From positions 2,668,971 to 2,732,970 of the forward strand of contig NZ_SODF01000002.1 in the NCBI RefSeq assembly GCF_004365875.1: a stretch of 64,000 nucleotides of DNA. The letters run 5' to 3'. The stretch comes from Kribbella kalugense (GTDB lineage: Bacteria; Actinomycetota; Actinomycetes; Propionibacteriales; Kribbellaceae). The notes beneath the pieces are model-generated. The model saw only the letters and a program-made list of their open reading frames with translations, searched no databases and was not told the DNA's origin. The stretch's first letter is position 1; every line of letters begins with the position of its first letter. Shown in pieces: positions 15,755 to 24,140 of this stretch. The translations under genes and the position numbers were made by a program.

Positions 15755-16636
15755 GTGGCGGACGAGGGTGACGGCGTACTCCGGCTCGGCAGCCGGTCGT
15801 TCGGGGTGGGTGAGTTCGCCCTGATGGCGATCGTCAACCGGACGCCCGACTCGTTCTTCGACCGCGGCGCGACGTACGCCAACGACGCCGCCTACGCGGC
15901 CATCGACCAGGCGGTCGCGGACGGTGCCGACCTGGTCGACATCGGCGGCGTGAAGGCCGGGTACGGCGAACCGGTCAGCGAGGACGAGGAGCTCCGCCGG
16001 ACGGTCGACTTCGTGGCCGGGATCCGGGCGCGGCATCCGTCGCTCGTGATCAGCGTGGACACCTACCGCAGCGTGGTCGCCCGCCGGGTCGCTGAGGCCG
16101 GCGCCGATCTCCTCAACGACACCTGGGCGGGTGCCGACCCGGACCTCGTGTACGCCGCCGCCGAGGCCGGCATCGGGCTCGTCTGCAGCCACGTCGGCGG
16201 CCTCTCGCCGCGCACCGACCCGCACCGGATGGCGTACGACGACGTGGTCGCCGACGTGATCCGTACGACGACCGCCCTCGCGGACCGTGCGCTCGCGGCC
16301 GGGGTCCGGCCGGACGGGATCCTGATCGACCCGACCCACGACTTCGGCAAGAACACGCTGCAGTCGCTCGAGCTGACCCGCCGCCTGGACGAACTGGCCG
16401 CCACCGGCTGGCCGGTCCTGGTCGCGGTGTCGAACAAGGACTTCATCGGCGAGACCTTGGAGTTGCCGCCCGGACAGCGCGGCAACGGGACGCTCGCGGC
16501 GCTCACCATCTCGGCCTGGCTCGGCGCCCGGGTCTTCCGGGTGCACGACGTACCGGCCGCGCGGCAGGCGCTCGACTTCATCGCCGTACTGCGCGGCACC
16601 GCACAGCCCGCCGGAACCCGAAGGAGCCTGGCCTGA
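15755..16636 (+). CDS. Dihydropteroate synthase homologue, FolP2-like
   Basis: A 293-residue TIM-barrel protein of the pterin-binding family. It shows MAIVNRTPDSFFDRGAT, the DLVDIGGVKAG loop, ISVDTYRS, NDTWAGADPDL, IDPTHDFGKNT and a C-terminal FRVHDV. The DIGGVKAG and NDTWAG variants match the actinobacterial FolP2 group, as I remember mycobacterial FolP2, rather than the main sulfonamide-target FolP1. The FolP2 group is reported to lack clear synthase activity, so the function is uncertain. GTG 15755 is chosen from the leaderless promoter and from family length. Its stop overlaps the start of the RibD-like reductase by one base, linking the two functionally. Confidence 0.85.
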   Translation: MADEGDGVLRLGSRSFGVGEFALMAIVNRTPDSFFDRGATYANDAAYAAIDQAVADGADLVDIGGVKAGYGEPVSEDEELRRTVDFVAGIRARHPSLVISVDTYRSVVARRVAEAGADLLNDTWAGADPDLVYAAAEAGIGLVCSHVGGLSPRTDPHRMAYDDVVADVIRTTTALADRALAAGVRPDGILIDPTHDFGKNTLQSLELTRRLDELAATGWPVLVAVSNKDFIGETLELPPGQRGNGTLAALTISAWLGARVFRVHDVPAARQALDFIAVLRGTAQPAGTRRSLA

Positions 16637-17361
16637 TGCCTCACCTGGACGAACTCACCGACGAGGAACTGATCGCCGCTTACGAGGTAGCGGACCGGTC
16701 GACGGCGCATCTACGGTCGAACTTCGTCAGCAGCCTGGACGGTGCGGTCGAGATCGACGGGCAGTCCAAGTCGTTGTCGAGCGACTCCGACAGCCGGGTC
16801 TTCAGCACGATCCGTCGGTTGGCGGATGTGGTGCTGGTTGGTGCGGGGACGATCCGCGACGAGGGGTACACGCCGCTGCGGTTGTCGAAGGCGGCGCGGG
16901 AGTGGCGTACGGCGAACGGGCTGGCGGAGAACCCGACGTTGGCGATCGTGTCGTCGCGGCTGGAGTTGAGCGCGGTGAACCCGGTGTTCCAGTCCGCGGT
17001 GCGGCCGATCGTGGTGACGCACGCAGCGTCGCCGGTCGAGCGTCGGGAGGCGCTGGCGGAGGTGGCGGAGGTTCTCGTGCTGGGGGAGGGCGACGTCGAC
17101 TTGCAGGGGGTGGTCGACGAGTTCGCGGCTCGGGGGATGACGCAGATCCTGTGCGAGGGCGGACCGCATCTGCTGGGTGCGCTGACCGCTGCGGATCTGG
17201 TGGACGAGTTGTGTCTCGCGCTGGCTCCGTTGCTGGCCGGTCCTGGCTCCGGGCGGATTACGGCGGGTACGCCGACGACCCTCACCCGACGAATGAAACT
17301 GCAGTCGACGCTGACAGCCTCCGACGACTACCTCTTCTTCCGCTACCTCCGGGAAGCCTGA
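16636..17361 (+). CDS. RibD C-terminal/DHFR-fold reductase (Rv2671-like)
   Basis: A 241-residue NADPH reductase-fold protein of the RibD C-terminal family. It carries LRSNFVSSLDGAVEIDG, VLVGAGTIRDEGYTPL and LCEGGPHLLGAL. It lacks a deaminase domain, and a complete ribD lies at 54.7 kb, so it is not needed for riboflavin. Its pattern strongly resembles mycobacterial Rv2671, a RibD homologue that was shown to act as a dihydrofolate reductase. Together with the overlapping FolP2-like gene this suggests a pterin or folate side path. The downstream gene follows after 3 nt. Confidence 0.82.
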   Translation: MPHLDELTDEELIAAYEVADRSTAHLRSNFVSSLDGAVEIDGQSKSLSSDSDSRVFSTIRRLADVVLVGAGTIRDEGYTPLRLSKAAREWRTANGLAENPTLAIVSSRLELSAVNPVFQSAVRPIVVTHAASPVERREALAEVAEVLVLGEGDVDLQGVVDEFAARGMTQILCEGGPHLLGALTAADLVDELCLALAPLLAGPGSGRITAGTPTTLTRRMKLQSTLTASDDYLFFRYLREA

Positions 17362-17364
17362 CCC

Positions 17365-18048
17365 GTGCCTGTCGTTGCTGCTGCTGTCTGCCCACATCCA
17401 CCGCTGCTCGTACCTGAGGTCGCATCGGGCGCGGCACCCGAGCTAGACGACCTACGCACCGCCTGCCTAGCCGCAATCGAGCACCTGGCCGAAACAGCTG
17501 CTGTGCTGGTCGTCGGTTCGGCGCCGACGGCCACCTATCCCGGCGCCGCCGCCGGTTCGTTCGGCGCTTACGGCGCGCCCGGCTTACGGTTCGGCACCGG
17601 CGACCCCGTCCTTCCGTTGTCTCTCGCGGTCGGCGGCTGGCTCCTGGAGCAGTCGAAGGCAGCCGGCTTACCCCGCACCTACCGCGCCGTACCCACCGCC
17701 ACCACCCCCGCCGACTGCCTCCAAATCGGCCGGCAGATTGCTCAAGGCAACGACCGCATCGGCCTCCTGATAATGGGCGACGGCTCAGCCCGCCGCAGTG
17801 AACACTCGCCGGTCCACCTCCACCCCCGCGCCGAGATCTTCGACACCACCGTCGCAACCGCCTTGCACAACAGGGATCTCGACGTACTCGAAGCTCTAGA
17901 CCCAGACCTGGCCGCCGAACTACAAGCCGCCGGCCGCGCCCCATGGCAGGTCCTGGCGGCCGCCCTCGAAGGCACCACCCTGACCGGCGACCTCACCTAC
18001 AACGCCGCGCCGTACGGCGTCGGCTACTTCGTGGCCAGCTTCACCTAG
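17365..18048 (+). CDS. LigB-like (class III extradiol dioxygenase B-type) protein
   Basis: A 227-residue protein whose beginning, VAAAVCPHPPLLVPEV, is characteristic of the LigB-like family widespread in actinobacteria. Other marks are VLVVGSAPTA, LLIMGDGSARRSEHSP and a C-terminal YGVGYFVASF. True LigB subunits carry the iron ligands of ring-cleaving dioxygenases, but this single-subunit group has no established reaction. It begins with GTG 3 nt after the RibD-like stop, so it is part of that operon. In other actinomycetes this family often sits near tRNA-modification or folate genes; I do not assign a function. Confidence 0.8.
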   Translation: MPVVAAAVCPHPPLLVPEVASGAAPELDDLRTACLAAIEHLAETAAVLVVGSAPTATYPGAAAGSFGAYGAPGLRFGTGDPVLPLSLAVGGWLLEQSKAAGLPRTYRAVPTATTPADCLQIGRQIAQGNDRIGLLIMGDGSARRSEHSPVHLHPRAEIFDTTVATALHNRDLDVLEALDPDLAAELQAAGRAPWQVLAAALEGTTLTGDLTYNAAPYGVGYFVASFT

Positions 18049-18059
18049 ATACTGACTGG

Positions 18060-18662
18060 ATGACGGAGGAACGCGCAGGGTACAGGCGGTCGGTGAAGTC
18101 GCCGCGGGGCGAAGCGCGGCGGCGGGAGCTGCTCGACAAAGTCACCGACGAGCTCGGCACCAATGGCCTCGTCGACTTCTCGCTCCGACGTGCAGCGAGA
18201 GCTGCCGGTACGACGCACAAGGTCCTGCTGTACCACTTCGAAGGCCCCGAAGACCTCCTCACCCAAGCCGTCCTCCAACTGCGCGAACGACGGATCACCC
18301 GCGCACTCGCCGCCGCGACCGAAGGCCCGGGCGACCGATCGCTCGCGGACCGGGTCCGTTCGATGTGGCCGACGCTGATCGGCGCGGAGTCGTGGGTGCT
18401 GGACCAGGCAATCGGCCTCGCGATGTATGACGCGGGCCGGTACGCCGACCTGGCCCGCACGGCCTCACGTCAGTACCTGCCGACACTGCTGACGCTGTGT
18501 CCGCCGGACTGGTCCGAGCAGCGTCAACGGGAGGTCTCCGAGCTGATCCTGGCCACCCTGCGCGGGTTCCTGATCGAGTGGCGGACAAGCGGTGACGCGG
18601 CCGGGATCGACGCCGGGTTCGCCGCGCTGGTCCGGGCGCTGGAGCGCGAAGAACAGGCGTAG
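18060..18662 (+). CDS. TetR family transcriptional regulator
   Basis: A 200-residue regulator; the helix-turn-helix is at about residues 25-62 (FSLRRAARAAGTTHKVLLYHF). ATG 18060 (MTEERAGYRRS) is chosen because the longer frame upstream is only an out-of-frame reading of the LigB-like gene. It lies 10 bp before a perfect 14-bp palindrome and the hydrolase gene that follows in the same direction. The likely scheme is a repressor that controls the hydrolase from that palindrome. The effector is unknown. Confidence 0.87.
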   Translation: MTEERAGYRRSVKSPRGEARRRELLDKVTDELGTNGLVDFSLRRAARAAGTTHKVLLYHFEGPEDLLTQAVLQLRERRITRALAAATEGPGDRSLADRVRSMWPTLIGAESWVLDQAIGLAMYDAGRYADLARTASRQYLPTLLTLCPPDWSEQRQREVSELILATLRGFLIEWRTSGDAAGIDAGFAALVRALEREEQA

Positions 18663-18671
18663 ACAGTTTGC

Positions 18672-18685
18672 GAACCACGTGGTTC
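18672..18685. promoter_or_regulatory. Operator-like palindrome GAACCACGTGGTTC
   Basis: A perfect 14-bp palindrome between the tetR stop (18662) and the hydrolase start (18695). The length and symmetry suit a TetR dimer. It lies 9 bp upstream of the hydrolase ATG, so binding would block the promoter or a near-leaderless start. Confidence 0.6.
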
Positions 18686-18694
18686 ACTTTAATC

Positions 18695-19624
18695 ATGCGC
18701 GAAAAGGTGAGCTTCACGAGTGGTGGGGTCGCGTGCGCGGCCTGGTACTACCCGGGGTCGAACGGCGGGTGCGTCGTGATGACCGGCGGATTCGGTGTGA
18801 CCAAGGAGCCGGGCACGGACCGGTTCGCGGAGCGGTTCAGCGCGGCCGGGTTCAGCGTGCTGGCGTTCGACCATCGGCACTTCGGCGAGAGCGGCGGTGA
18901 GCCGCGGCAGGTCGCCCGGATCGCCGACCAGCTCGACGACTGGCGGGCCGCGATCGCCTACGCCACAACGCTTCCGGACGTCGAGCGGGTCGCCATCTGG
19001 GCGTTCTCGCTCCCCGGCGGCTACATCATCCAACTGGCCGCGGAACAGTCCGGCATCTCGGCCGCCATCGCCCAGTCCGCGAACGTCGACGGCCCAACGG
19101 TCACCCGGAACGCCTCCCGCCACCAGACCACTGCCGGCGCCCTCCGCATGGTCGGTCGAAGCATCCTCGACAGCCTCGGCGCCCTCGTCGGCCGCCCGCC
19201 GAAGCTGGTCGCGTTGTCCGGCCCGCCCGGCACAGTCGCCCTGCTGAACACGCCGGACTCACTGGACACCGACAAGGCTCTTCGCCCTGGCAATCAGTAC
19301 GCCGACTGGGAGCAGACGATCGCCGCCCGCTCGATCTTTCCGGCCGCGTTCTACCGCCCCGCGAAGTACGCGCCGCAGGTCCGCTGCCCACTGCTGTACG
19401 TCGTCTGCGACGACGACCAGTCCGCCCTCAGCGCACCCACGCTGGCCGCCGCCGAGCGCACTCCCAACTCAGAACTCATCCGCGTCCCCGGTGGCCACTA
19501 CGCGCCCTTCCTCGACGCCCACGAGCAGGTCGTCGAAACCGAGCTGGCGTTCCTCACCCGACACCTGCTTTCCGGAAAGAATGTGCCACCCAGCGCCGAA
19601 AAGCTTCCGGAAACCGCGAGCTAA
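18695..19624 (+). CDS. Alpha/beta hydrolase family protein
   Basis: A 309-residue alpha/beta hydrolase. The oxyanion strand is VMTGGFGVTKEPGTDRF. The nucleophile elbow reads AFSLPGG, so the usual first glycine of G-x-S-x-G is alanine, but the serine is kept. The late histidine is in GGHYAPF. ATG 18695 (MREKVSFTSGG) is the family-typical beginning; no Shine-Dalgarno sequence is visible, and the palindrome lies just upstream. It is probably controlled by the TetR protein encoded before it. The substrate is not predictable. Its 3' end overlaps the convergent hypothetical gene by 4 bp. Confidence 0.85.
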   Translation: MREKVSFTSGGVACAAWYYPGSNGGCVVMTGGFGVTKEPGTDRFAERFSAAGFSVLAFDHRHFGESGGEPRQVARIADQLDDWRAAIAYATTLPDVERVAIWAFSLPGGYIIQLAAEQSGISAAIAQSANVDGPTVTRNASRHQTTAGALRMVGRSILDSLGALVGRPPKLVALSGPPGTVALLNTPDSLDTDKALRPGNQYADWEQTIAARSIFPAAFYRPAKYAPQVRCPLLYVVCDDDQSALSAPTLAAAERTPNSELIRVPGGHYAPFLDAHEQVVETELAFLTRHLLSGKNVPPSAEKLPETAS

Positions 19625-20259
19625 ACGACCGGAACAGCCGGCCACCGATCGGCCGTGGCGGCGAGGTCATCCCGACCCGCCGCCCGCAGTTGCTCCACCA
19701 ACTCGGCACGAGCAGCCCGTACGACGTCAATCGCAGCGTCGGCCGTGTCATGCGGACCCGACCAGTTGCAGACCGCATCACCGGCGTACCACTCGCCCGA
19801 CGACGACCGCCGTACATGAGCCGCCGCCAGCCGCGCCGCCGGCAGGACTGCACCGGCGAGCTCAACCACCGCGTCCACCGCCACCACCTCGCCGTCGAGG
19901 TCCAGCACCGGACGCAGCTCGACCGCATCAGTCAGCACGAACTCGTACCCAGCCGGCGCCCGCTCACCCAACCAGGCAAGGGCTTCCTGGGCAGTGTCCT
20001 GCAGCAGCTGAGCATTGGCCGGATCCGCCAACGTGTGCACCCCACACATCCGCGTATGCGTCGGCCGCAACTCGTTCTGCCACAGCCTTACCTGCAACTC
20101 ATCCCGCCCCGACAACCGCCGCCCCAAAATCCGAGCCAACCCCACCACATCGAAGTACAACTCGTCACTCGTCCGCTTCCGCCCCGGCGCCGGCGCTTCC
20201 CCACGCAACGTCCCCCGCGTAGTCCACGCACCGACATGCCAACGGGTCAGAGCGGTCAT
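19621..20259 (-). CDS. Conserved hypothetical protein
   Basis: A 212-residue protein that I do not recognise. It begins MTALTRWHVGAWTTRGTLRG and has no signal peptide, membrane segment or known catalytic motif. It is acidic, with an Ala-rich C-terminal half (AAIDVVRAARAELVEQLRAAG). Codon use and third-position GC are like its neighbours, so the frame is probably real. ATG 20259 follows TAGGGT by 7 nt, suggesting its own leaderless promoter just after the iron-binding protein gene. It is convergent with the hydrolase gene. Confidence 0.65.
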   Translation of the reverse strand: MTALTRWHVGAWTTRGTLRGEAPAPGRKRTSDELYFDVVGLARILGRRLSGRDELQVRLWQNELRPTHTRMCGVHTLADPANAQLLQDTAQEALAWLGERAPAGYEFVLTDAVELRPVLDLDGEVVAVDAVVELAGAVLPAARLAAAHVRRSSSGEWYAGDAVCNWSGPHDTADAAIDVVRAARAELVEQLRAAGRDDLAATADRWPAVPVV

Positions 20260-20266
20260 GCGGCCG

Positions 20267-20272
20267 ACCCTA
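20267..20272 (-). promoter_or_regulatory. -10 element TAGGGT, leaderless start at 20259
   Basis: On the minus strand TAGGGT precedes ATG 20259 by exactly 7 nt. The -35 would fall inside the 3' end of the iron-binding protein gene. Confidence 0.4.
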
Positions 20273-20273
20273 C

Positions 20274-21248
20274 CTAAGGCTTGACGGGGGTGGGTACGTC
20301 GAAGGTTTTGGCTAGGTCGGTGAGGATGGACCAGGCGCCTTGGATGCCTACGGCGGTCATCCAGGTGAGGTCGGGGACGTCGTGGACCTTGGCGGCGAGG
20401 GGCTTCCAGAGGGGGTTGGCCTTGAACTGGGCTTCGGTTTTCGCGCTCAGGCCCTTGTCGTCGGCGTACGCGGCCACGAAGATCGCGTCGGCGTCCGCGT
20501 CCTTGATCCGTTCCGGGCTGATCTCGAGCGCGAAGCCGTTCACGTCCTGCGACTTCGGCCGCTTCAGTCCGGCGTCGGACAATACGATTCCGGAGTAACT
20601 GGCGTTCTGGTACAGCCGGGTCGGCCCGTCGACGAACCGGACCACCGAGATGGTCGGGTTGTGCGCCTTCGCGTTGATCGCGGCACCGACCGTCTTGGCC
20701 GCCTGCTCGTACGACGAGATCTCCTTCTCCGCGAGATCCTCCTCGCCGAGCGCCTTCGCCTCCATCCGGATGTTGTCCTTCCAGGTCGCCCCGGTGGTCT
20801 CGGACATGATCGTCGGTGCGATCGCGGACAGCTGGTCGTAGAGCTTCTCGTGCCGGACCTTCGCGGTGATGATCAGGTCCGGGTTCAGTTCGGCGATCTT
20901 CTCCAGGTTCGGCTCGGCCAGCGTGCCGACCGACTTCGCCTCCGAGCCGTACTTCGTCCTGTCGTCGCCGAGGTAGTCCGGCAGCGCCCCGTTGATCGTG
21001 CGGTAGTCGGTGTACCCGACGACCGGCGTGTCCAGGATCAGCGTCGCGTCCACGAAACTCGTGTCGAGCGCGACCACCCGCTTCGGCTTCGTCTTGATCT
21101 CGGTCTTGCCCATCGCGTGCTCGACAGTCCGCGGGAAGCCGGCGCCGGCAGTGTCCGGAGCGGCGGCGTCGCCGGAGTCCGAAGTACCGCAGGCGGTGAG
21201 GGCGAGGGCTGCGACGGCGAGCAGGGCGGTGAAGCGAGGCGGGCGCAC
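20274..21248 (-). CDS. Iron-siderophore ABC transporter substrate-binding lipoprotein
   Basis: A 324-residue lipoprotein that binds a ferric siderophore outside the membrane for the permease and ATPase encoded divergently. The signal peptide ends in the lipobox LTAC with Cys20. The mature part shows the FecB/FhuD pattern: KPKRVVALDTSFVDATLIL, LAEPNLEKIAELNPDLII and a C-terminal DVPDLTWMTAVG. GTG 21248 is selected because GGAG stands 6 nt before it and the signal peptide begins there; a TTG at 21293 would add 15 residues unlike a signal sequence. The shared control region with the permeases contains an iron box. Confidence 0.92.
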   Translation of the reverse strand: MRPPRFTALLAVAALALTACGTSDSGDAAAPDTAGAGFPRTVEHAMGKTEIKTKPKRVVALDTSFVDATLILDTPVVGYTDYRTINGALPDYLGDDRTKYGSEAKSVGTLAEPNLEKIAELNPDLIITAKVRHEKLYDQLSAIAPTIMSETTGATWKDNIRMEAKALGEEDLAEKEISSYEQAAKTVGAAINAKAHNPTISVVRFVDGPTRLYQNASYSGIVLSDAGLKRPKSQDVNGFALEISPERIKDADADAIFVAAYADDKGLSAKTEAQFKANPLWKPLAAKVHDVPDLTWMTAVGIQGAWSILTDLAKTFDVPTPVKP

Positions 21249-21290
21249 AGGTGTCTCCAAGCGACGGGATAAGGTGACTCTCGACCTCAG

Positions 21291-21309
21291 CAAAGTAAGG
21301 CAACCCTAA
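21291..21309. promoter_or_regulatory. Iron box (DtxR/IdeR/DmdR-type)
   Basis: On the minus strand TTAGGGTTGCCTTACTTTG agrees at 12 of 19 positions with the DtxR-family consensus, including the TTAGG half-site. It lies between the divergent siderophore-binding lipoprotein gene and the permease operon, the expected place for Fe(II)-dependent repression of both. Confidence 0.6.
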
Positions 21310-21313
21310 CCAT

Positions 21314-22342
21314 ATGTCCTCCGCCGTTTCGCCCGCACCGCCTACTGCGCGTCCTGCGGTACGACGTACCTCACAACTTCTCGTACTCGTCGTCGTCCTG
21401 GTGCTGGCGTTCGCGGCCAGCCTCGCGTTCGGTTCGCGCTGGCTCGGCCCGGGTGCGTTGTGGCACTCGCTCGTCGCGAACAACGGATCCGACGCTGACG
21501 TGATCGTCCGCAGCCTGCGGTTCCCACGAACTGTCGTCGCGGCGCTGATCGGACTCTGTCTCGGGATCGCCGGCGCGCTGATGCAGGGTCACACTCGCAA
21601 CGCGCTGGCCGAGCCGGGCATCTTCGGGGTGAGCTCCGGTGCGGCGTTCGCGGTCGTGCTCGGTTTGCAATTGGGCCTGGTCGACTCCGTCTCGTCGACG
21701 GTCTGGGTTGCCCTGGTCGGTGCGTTGATCGCGACGTTCACCGTACAGCAGTTGGCGGCGCGTGGCACCGGCGCGACTCCGGTTGGGTTGGCGCTCACGG
21801 GTGCTGCCGTCGCTGCGTTGCTGGGGGCGTTGACGTCGTCGATCGTGCTGCTCGATGCGGACACGTTGGACAGTTATCGCTTCTGGGCGGTCGGTTCGGT
21901 GTCGGGTCGTGGTCTGGACGTGGCTGGTCAGGTCTTGCCGTTCGCGGTGCTCGGATTGTTGCTGGCCGCAATCAACGCTCGCGATCTCGACATGCTTGCC
22001 CTGGGCGACGACGTGGCCGCGGGCCTTGGGCTGTCGGTTCGGCGGGCTCGCCTGGTCGGGCTGGGGGCGATCGGGTTGCTCACCGCGGCGGGGGTCGCGG
22101 CCTGTGGTCCGATCGGGTTCCTGGGACTGTTGTCCGGCCACGTTGCGCGCCGGATCTTCGGCGCCCGCAACACCTGGCTGATCCCGGCCGCAGGCGTCAT
22201 CGGTGCGACGGCCTTGGTGCTCGCGGATCTCGTCGGCCGTCTGGTCGGTGGCGCCGGCGAGGTCCAGGCCGGCGTGGTCCTCGGCATCGTCGGCGCTCCG
22301 CTGTTCGTGATCGTCGTACGCCGTCGGGCGGTGGCCCTGTGA
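21314..22342 (+). CDS. FecCD-type iron-siderophore ABC permease 1
   Basis: A 342-residue FecCD family permease with about ten hydrophobic segments. Recognisable family stretches are LRFPRTVVAALIGLCLGIAG, GALMQGHTRNALAEPGIFG and the C-terminal GPIGFLGLLSGHVARRIFG. ATG 21314 follows the iron box by 4 bp and has no ribosome site at normal distance, so translation may start on a nearly leaderless message. The next permease gene overlaps by 4 bp (GTGA). With its partner it forms the membrane channel of the importer. Confidence 0.93.
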   Translation: MSSAVSPAPPTARPAVRRTSQLLVLVVVLVLAFAASLAFGSRWLGPGALWHSLVANNGSDADVIVRSLRFPRTVVAALIGLCLGIAGALMQGHTRNALAEPGIFGVSSGAAFAVVLGLQLGLVDSVSSTVWVALVGALIATFTVQQLAARGTGATPVGLALTGAAVAALLGALTSSIVLLDADTLDSYRFWAVGSVSGRGLDVAGQVLPFAVLGLLLAAINARDLDMLALGDDVAAGLGLSVRRARLVGLGAIGLLTAAGVAACGPIGFLGLLSGHVARRIFGARNTWLIPAAGVIGATALVLADLVGRLVGGAGEVQAGVVLGIVGAPLFVIVVRRRAVAL

Positions 22343-23367
22343 GATCCCGGACCGTTGTCCTGAGCATCCTCTTCGCTGCGCTCGCAATCGCGATTGCCTT
22401 GATTTCCTTGAGTGTAGGTACGGCGAAACTCCCGATCGCCGATGTGGTCGAGGTGCTGCTCGGCGGCGGTCGTCGCGGCACCAGGCTCGTCGTGATCGAG
22501 CTCCGTCTTCCGAGAGTCGCCACCGGCTTGCTGGTCGGGATTGCTTTCGCGGTGTCGGGTGCGCTGCTGCAGACGTTGTCGCGCAACCCGCTAGCGAGCC
22601 CGGACATCATCGGCGTCAACTCGGGTGCGTCCGCGGGTGCGGTCGCGGTGATCGTGCTCGCCGGCACTGGCGGCGGCAACATCTCCGGTTTCGCGGCGAA
22701 GGTCGGCATCCCGTTGGCGGCTGTGCTCGGTGGACTGGTTGCGACGCTGATAGTCGGTGCGCTGTCGGTCCAGCGGGGTGTAGTCGACGCGGGCAAGGTC
22801 GTGCTGATCGGTGTCGGTATCGCGGCCGCGGCGAACTCGCTGGTTGCCTGGCTGCTGGTGGTCGGTGACGTGAACGACGCCGGTCGGGCGGCGGCCTGGC
22901 TGGCCGGTTCACTGAACGCCAGAGCCTGGAGTGACGCGATCCCGGTCCTGATCGCGGTCGTGCTGTTGCTGCCGGTGGCAATGATGTTCAACCGGGACCT
23001 GTCCGCGCTGGTGCTCGGTGACGACGTGGCGTCGTCGCTCGGAGTTCGAGTAGCTCGGATTCGCCTTGTTTTGCTGGTCATTGCAACCGTGCTGGCTGCG
23101 ATGGCGACCGCGGGTGCCGGACCGATCGCGTTCGTCGCACTGGTCGCACCACAGGTCGCCCAGCGCCTGACTCGGATGGAGCGACCGCCCTTGATGACCA
23201 CGGCGATGCTCGGCGGGCTGTTCGTCGTACTGGCCGATCTGCTCGCGCGAAACGGGCTGCAGTGGGCGCAGGTCGGTCCGTACGAGCTGCCCGTCGGCGT
23301 AGTCACGGCCGCGTGCGGAGCGCCGTACCTGCTTCATCTCATCGGCCGTCAGCAGAAGGGACGCTAG
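22339..23367 (+). CDS. FecCD-type iron-siderophore ABC permease 2
   Basis: A second FecCD permease of 342 residues, the heterodimer partner of permease 1. Family motifs are LRLPRVATGLLVGIAFAVSG, LLQTLSRNPLASPDIIGVNS and GPIAFVALVAPQVAQRL. The GTG start overlaps the stop of permease 1 by 4 bp, and its TAG shares a base with the GTG of the ATPase gene, so the three are translationally coupled. It is iron-regulated together with the rest of the operon if the upstream iron box is functional. Confidence 0.93.
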   Translation: MRSRTVVLSILFAALAIAIALISLSVGTAKLPIADVVEVLLGGGRRGTRLVVIELRLPRVATGLLVGIAFAVSGALLQTLSRNPLASPDIIGVNSGASAGAVAVIVLAGTGGGNISGFAAKVGIPLAAVLGGLVATLIVGALSVQRGVVDAGKVVLIGVGIAAAANSLVAWLLVVGDVNDAGRAAAWLAGSLNARAWSDAIPVLIAVVLLLPVAMMFNRDLSALVLGDDVASSLGVRVARIRLVLLVIATVLAAMATAGAGPIAFVALVAPQVAQRLTRMERPPLMTTAMLGGLFVVLADLLARNGLQWAQVGPYELPVGVVTAACGAPYLLHLIGRQQKGR

Positions 23368-24140
23368 TGCACGTCGAGAACCTGACCCTTGCGTACGACG
23401 CTGGTACGCCGGTCGTGGACGGACTGACGCTGGACGTGCCGTCCGGTCAGTTGACCGCGGTCGTGGGGCCGAATGGGTCCGGCAAGTCCACTCTGCTGCG
23501 TGGGATGAGCAGACTGCTGACTCCGCAGAGCGGACGGGTGCTGCTGGACGGCAAGGACATCCACCAGCTGCCGGCCCGTGAACTGGCCCGAAGGCTCGGT
23601 GTGCTTCCGCAGGGTCCGGTGACGCCCGAAGGGATCACTGCGGCCGAACTGGTGTCGCGCGGCCGCCATCCGCATCGCGGACTGTTCGGTCGGCTGACCG
23701 CCGAGGACGACACCGCGATTGACGAGGCGTTGCATGCGGTCGAGCTGACCGAGCTCAGGGACCGACCGGTCGACCAGCTGTCCGGTGGACAGCGACAGCG
23801 GGTGTGGATCGCGATGGTGCTGGCACAGGGGACACAGCACCTGTTGCTGGACGAGCCGACGACGTACCTCGACCTCGCCCACGCGGTGGACGTGATGAAC
23901 GTCATCCACGCCGCCGCAGTCTCAGGGCGGACCGTTGTGGCGGTCCTGCACGACCTGACCCTGGCAGCGCAGTACGCCGACCACCTGGTCGTGATGGGGG
24001 ACGGGCGGATCGCTGCGGAGGGCAGACCGGTCGACGTACTGACCGCAGCGTTGCTGGACGACGTGTTCGGGCTGAAGGCGACCGTGGTGGAGGTCGGTGG
24101 CGCCCCTGTCGTCGTACCGGATCGTAGGCTGGCTGGGTGA
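23367..24140 (+). CDS. Iron-siderophore ABC transporter ATPase
   Basis: A 257-residue FepC-type ATPase. Walker A is GPNGSGKST, the signature is LSGGQRQRVWIAMVLAQ, Walker B is LLLDEPTTYLD and the H-loop is VLHD. The Y in TYLD is typical of siderophore and B12 importers. GTG 23367 (MHVENLTLAYD) is chosen because it overlaps the permease stop by one base and opens the ABC domain correctly; an in-frame start at 23262 lies inside the permease gene. The FhuF-like gene overlaps its end by 4 bp. Confidence 0.94.
   Translation: MHVENLTLAYDAGTPVVDGLTLDVPSGQLTAVVGPNGSGKSTLLRGMSRLLTPQSGRVLLDGKDIHQLPARELARRLGVLPQGPVTPEGITAAELVSRGRHPHRGLFGRLTAEDDTAIDEALHAVELTELRDRPVDQLSGGQRQRVWIAMVLAQGTQHLLLDEPTTYLDLAHAVDVMNVIHAAAVSGRTVVAVLHDLTLAAQYADHLVVMGDGRIAAEGRPVDVLTAALLDDVFGLKATVVEVGGAPVVVPDRRLAG

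Noticed and set aside
16636..17361. Second riboflavin ribD
   Set aside because: It lacks the deaminase domain, is beside a FolP2-like gene, and a full ribD is in the rib operon.
19621..21483. One continuous 620-codon minus-strand frame
   Set aside because: Only its last 212 codons look like protein; the upstream part is an out-of-frame reading of the iron-receptor gene.
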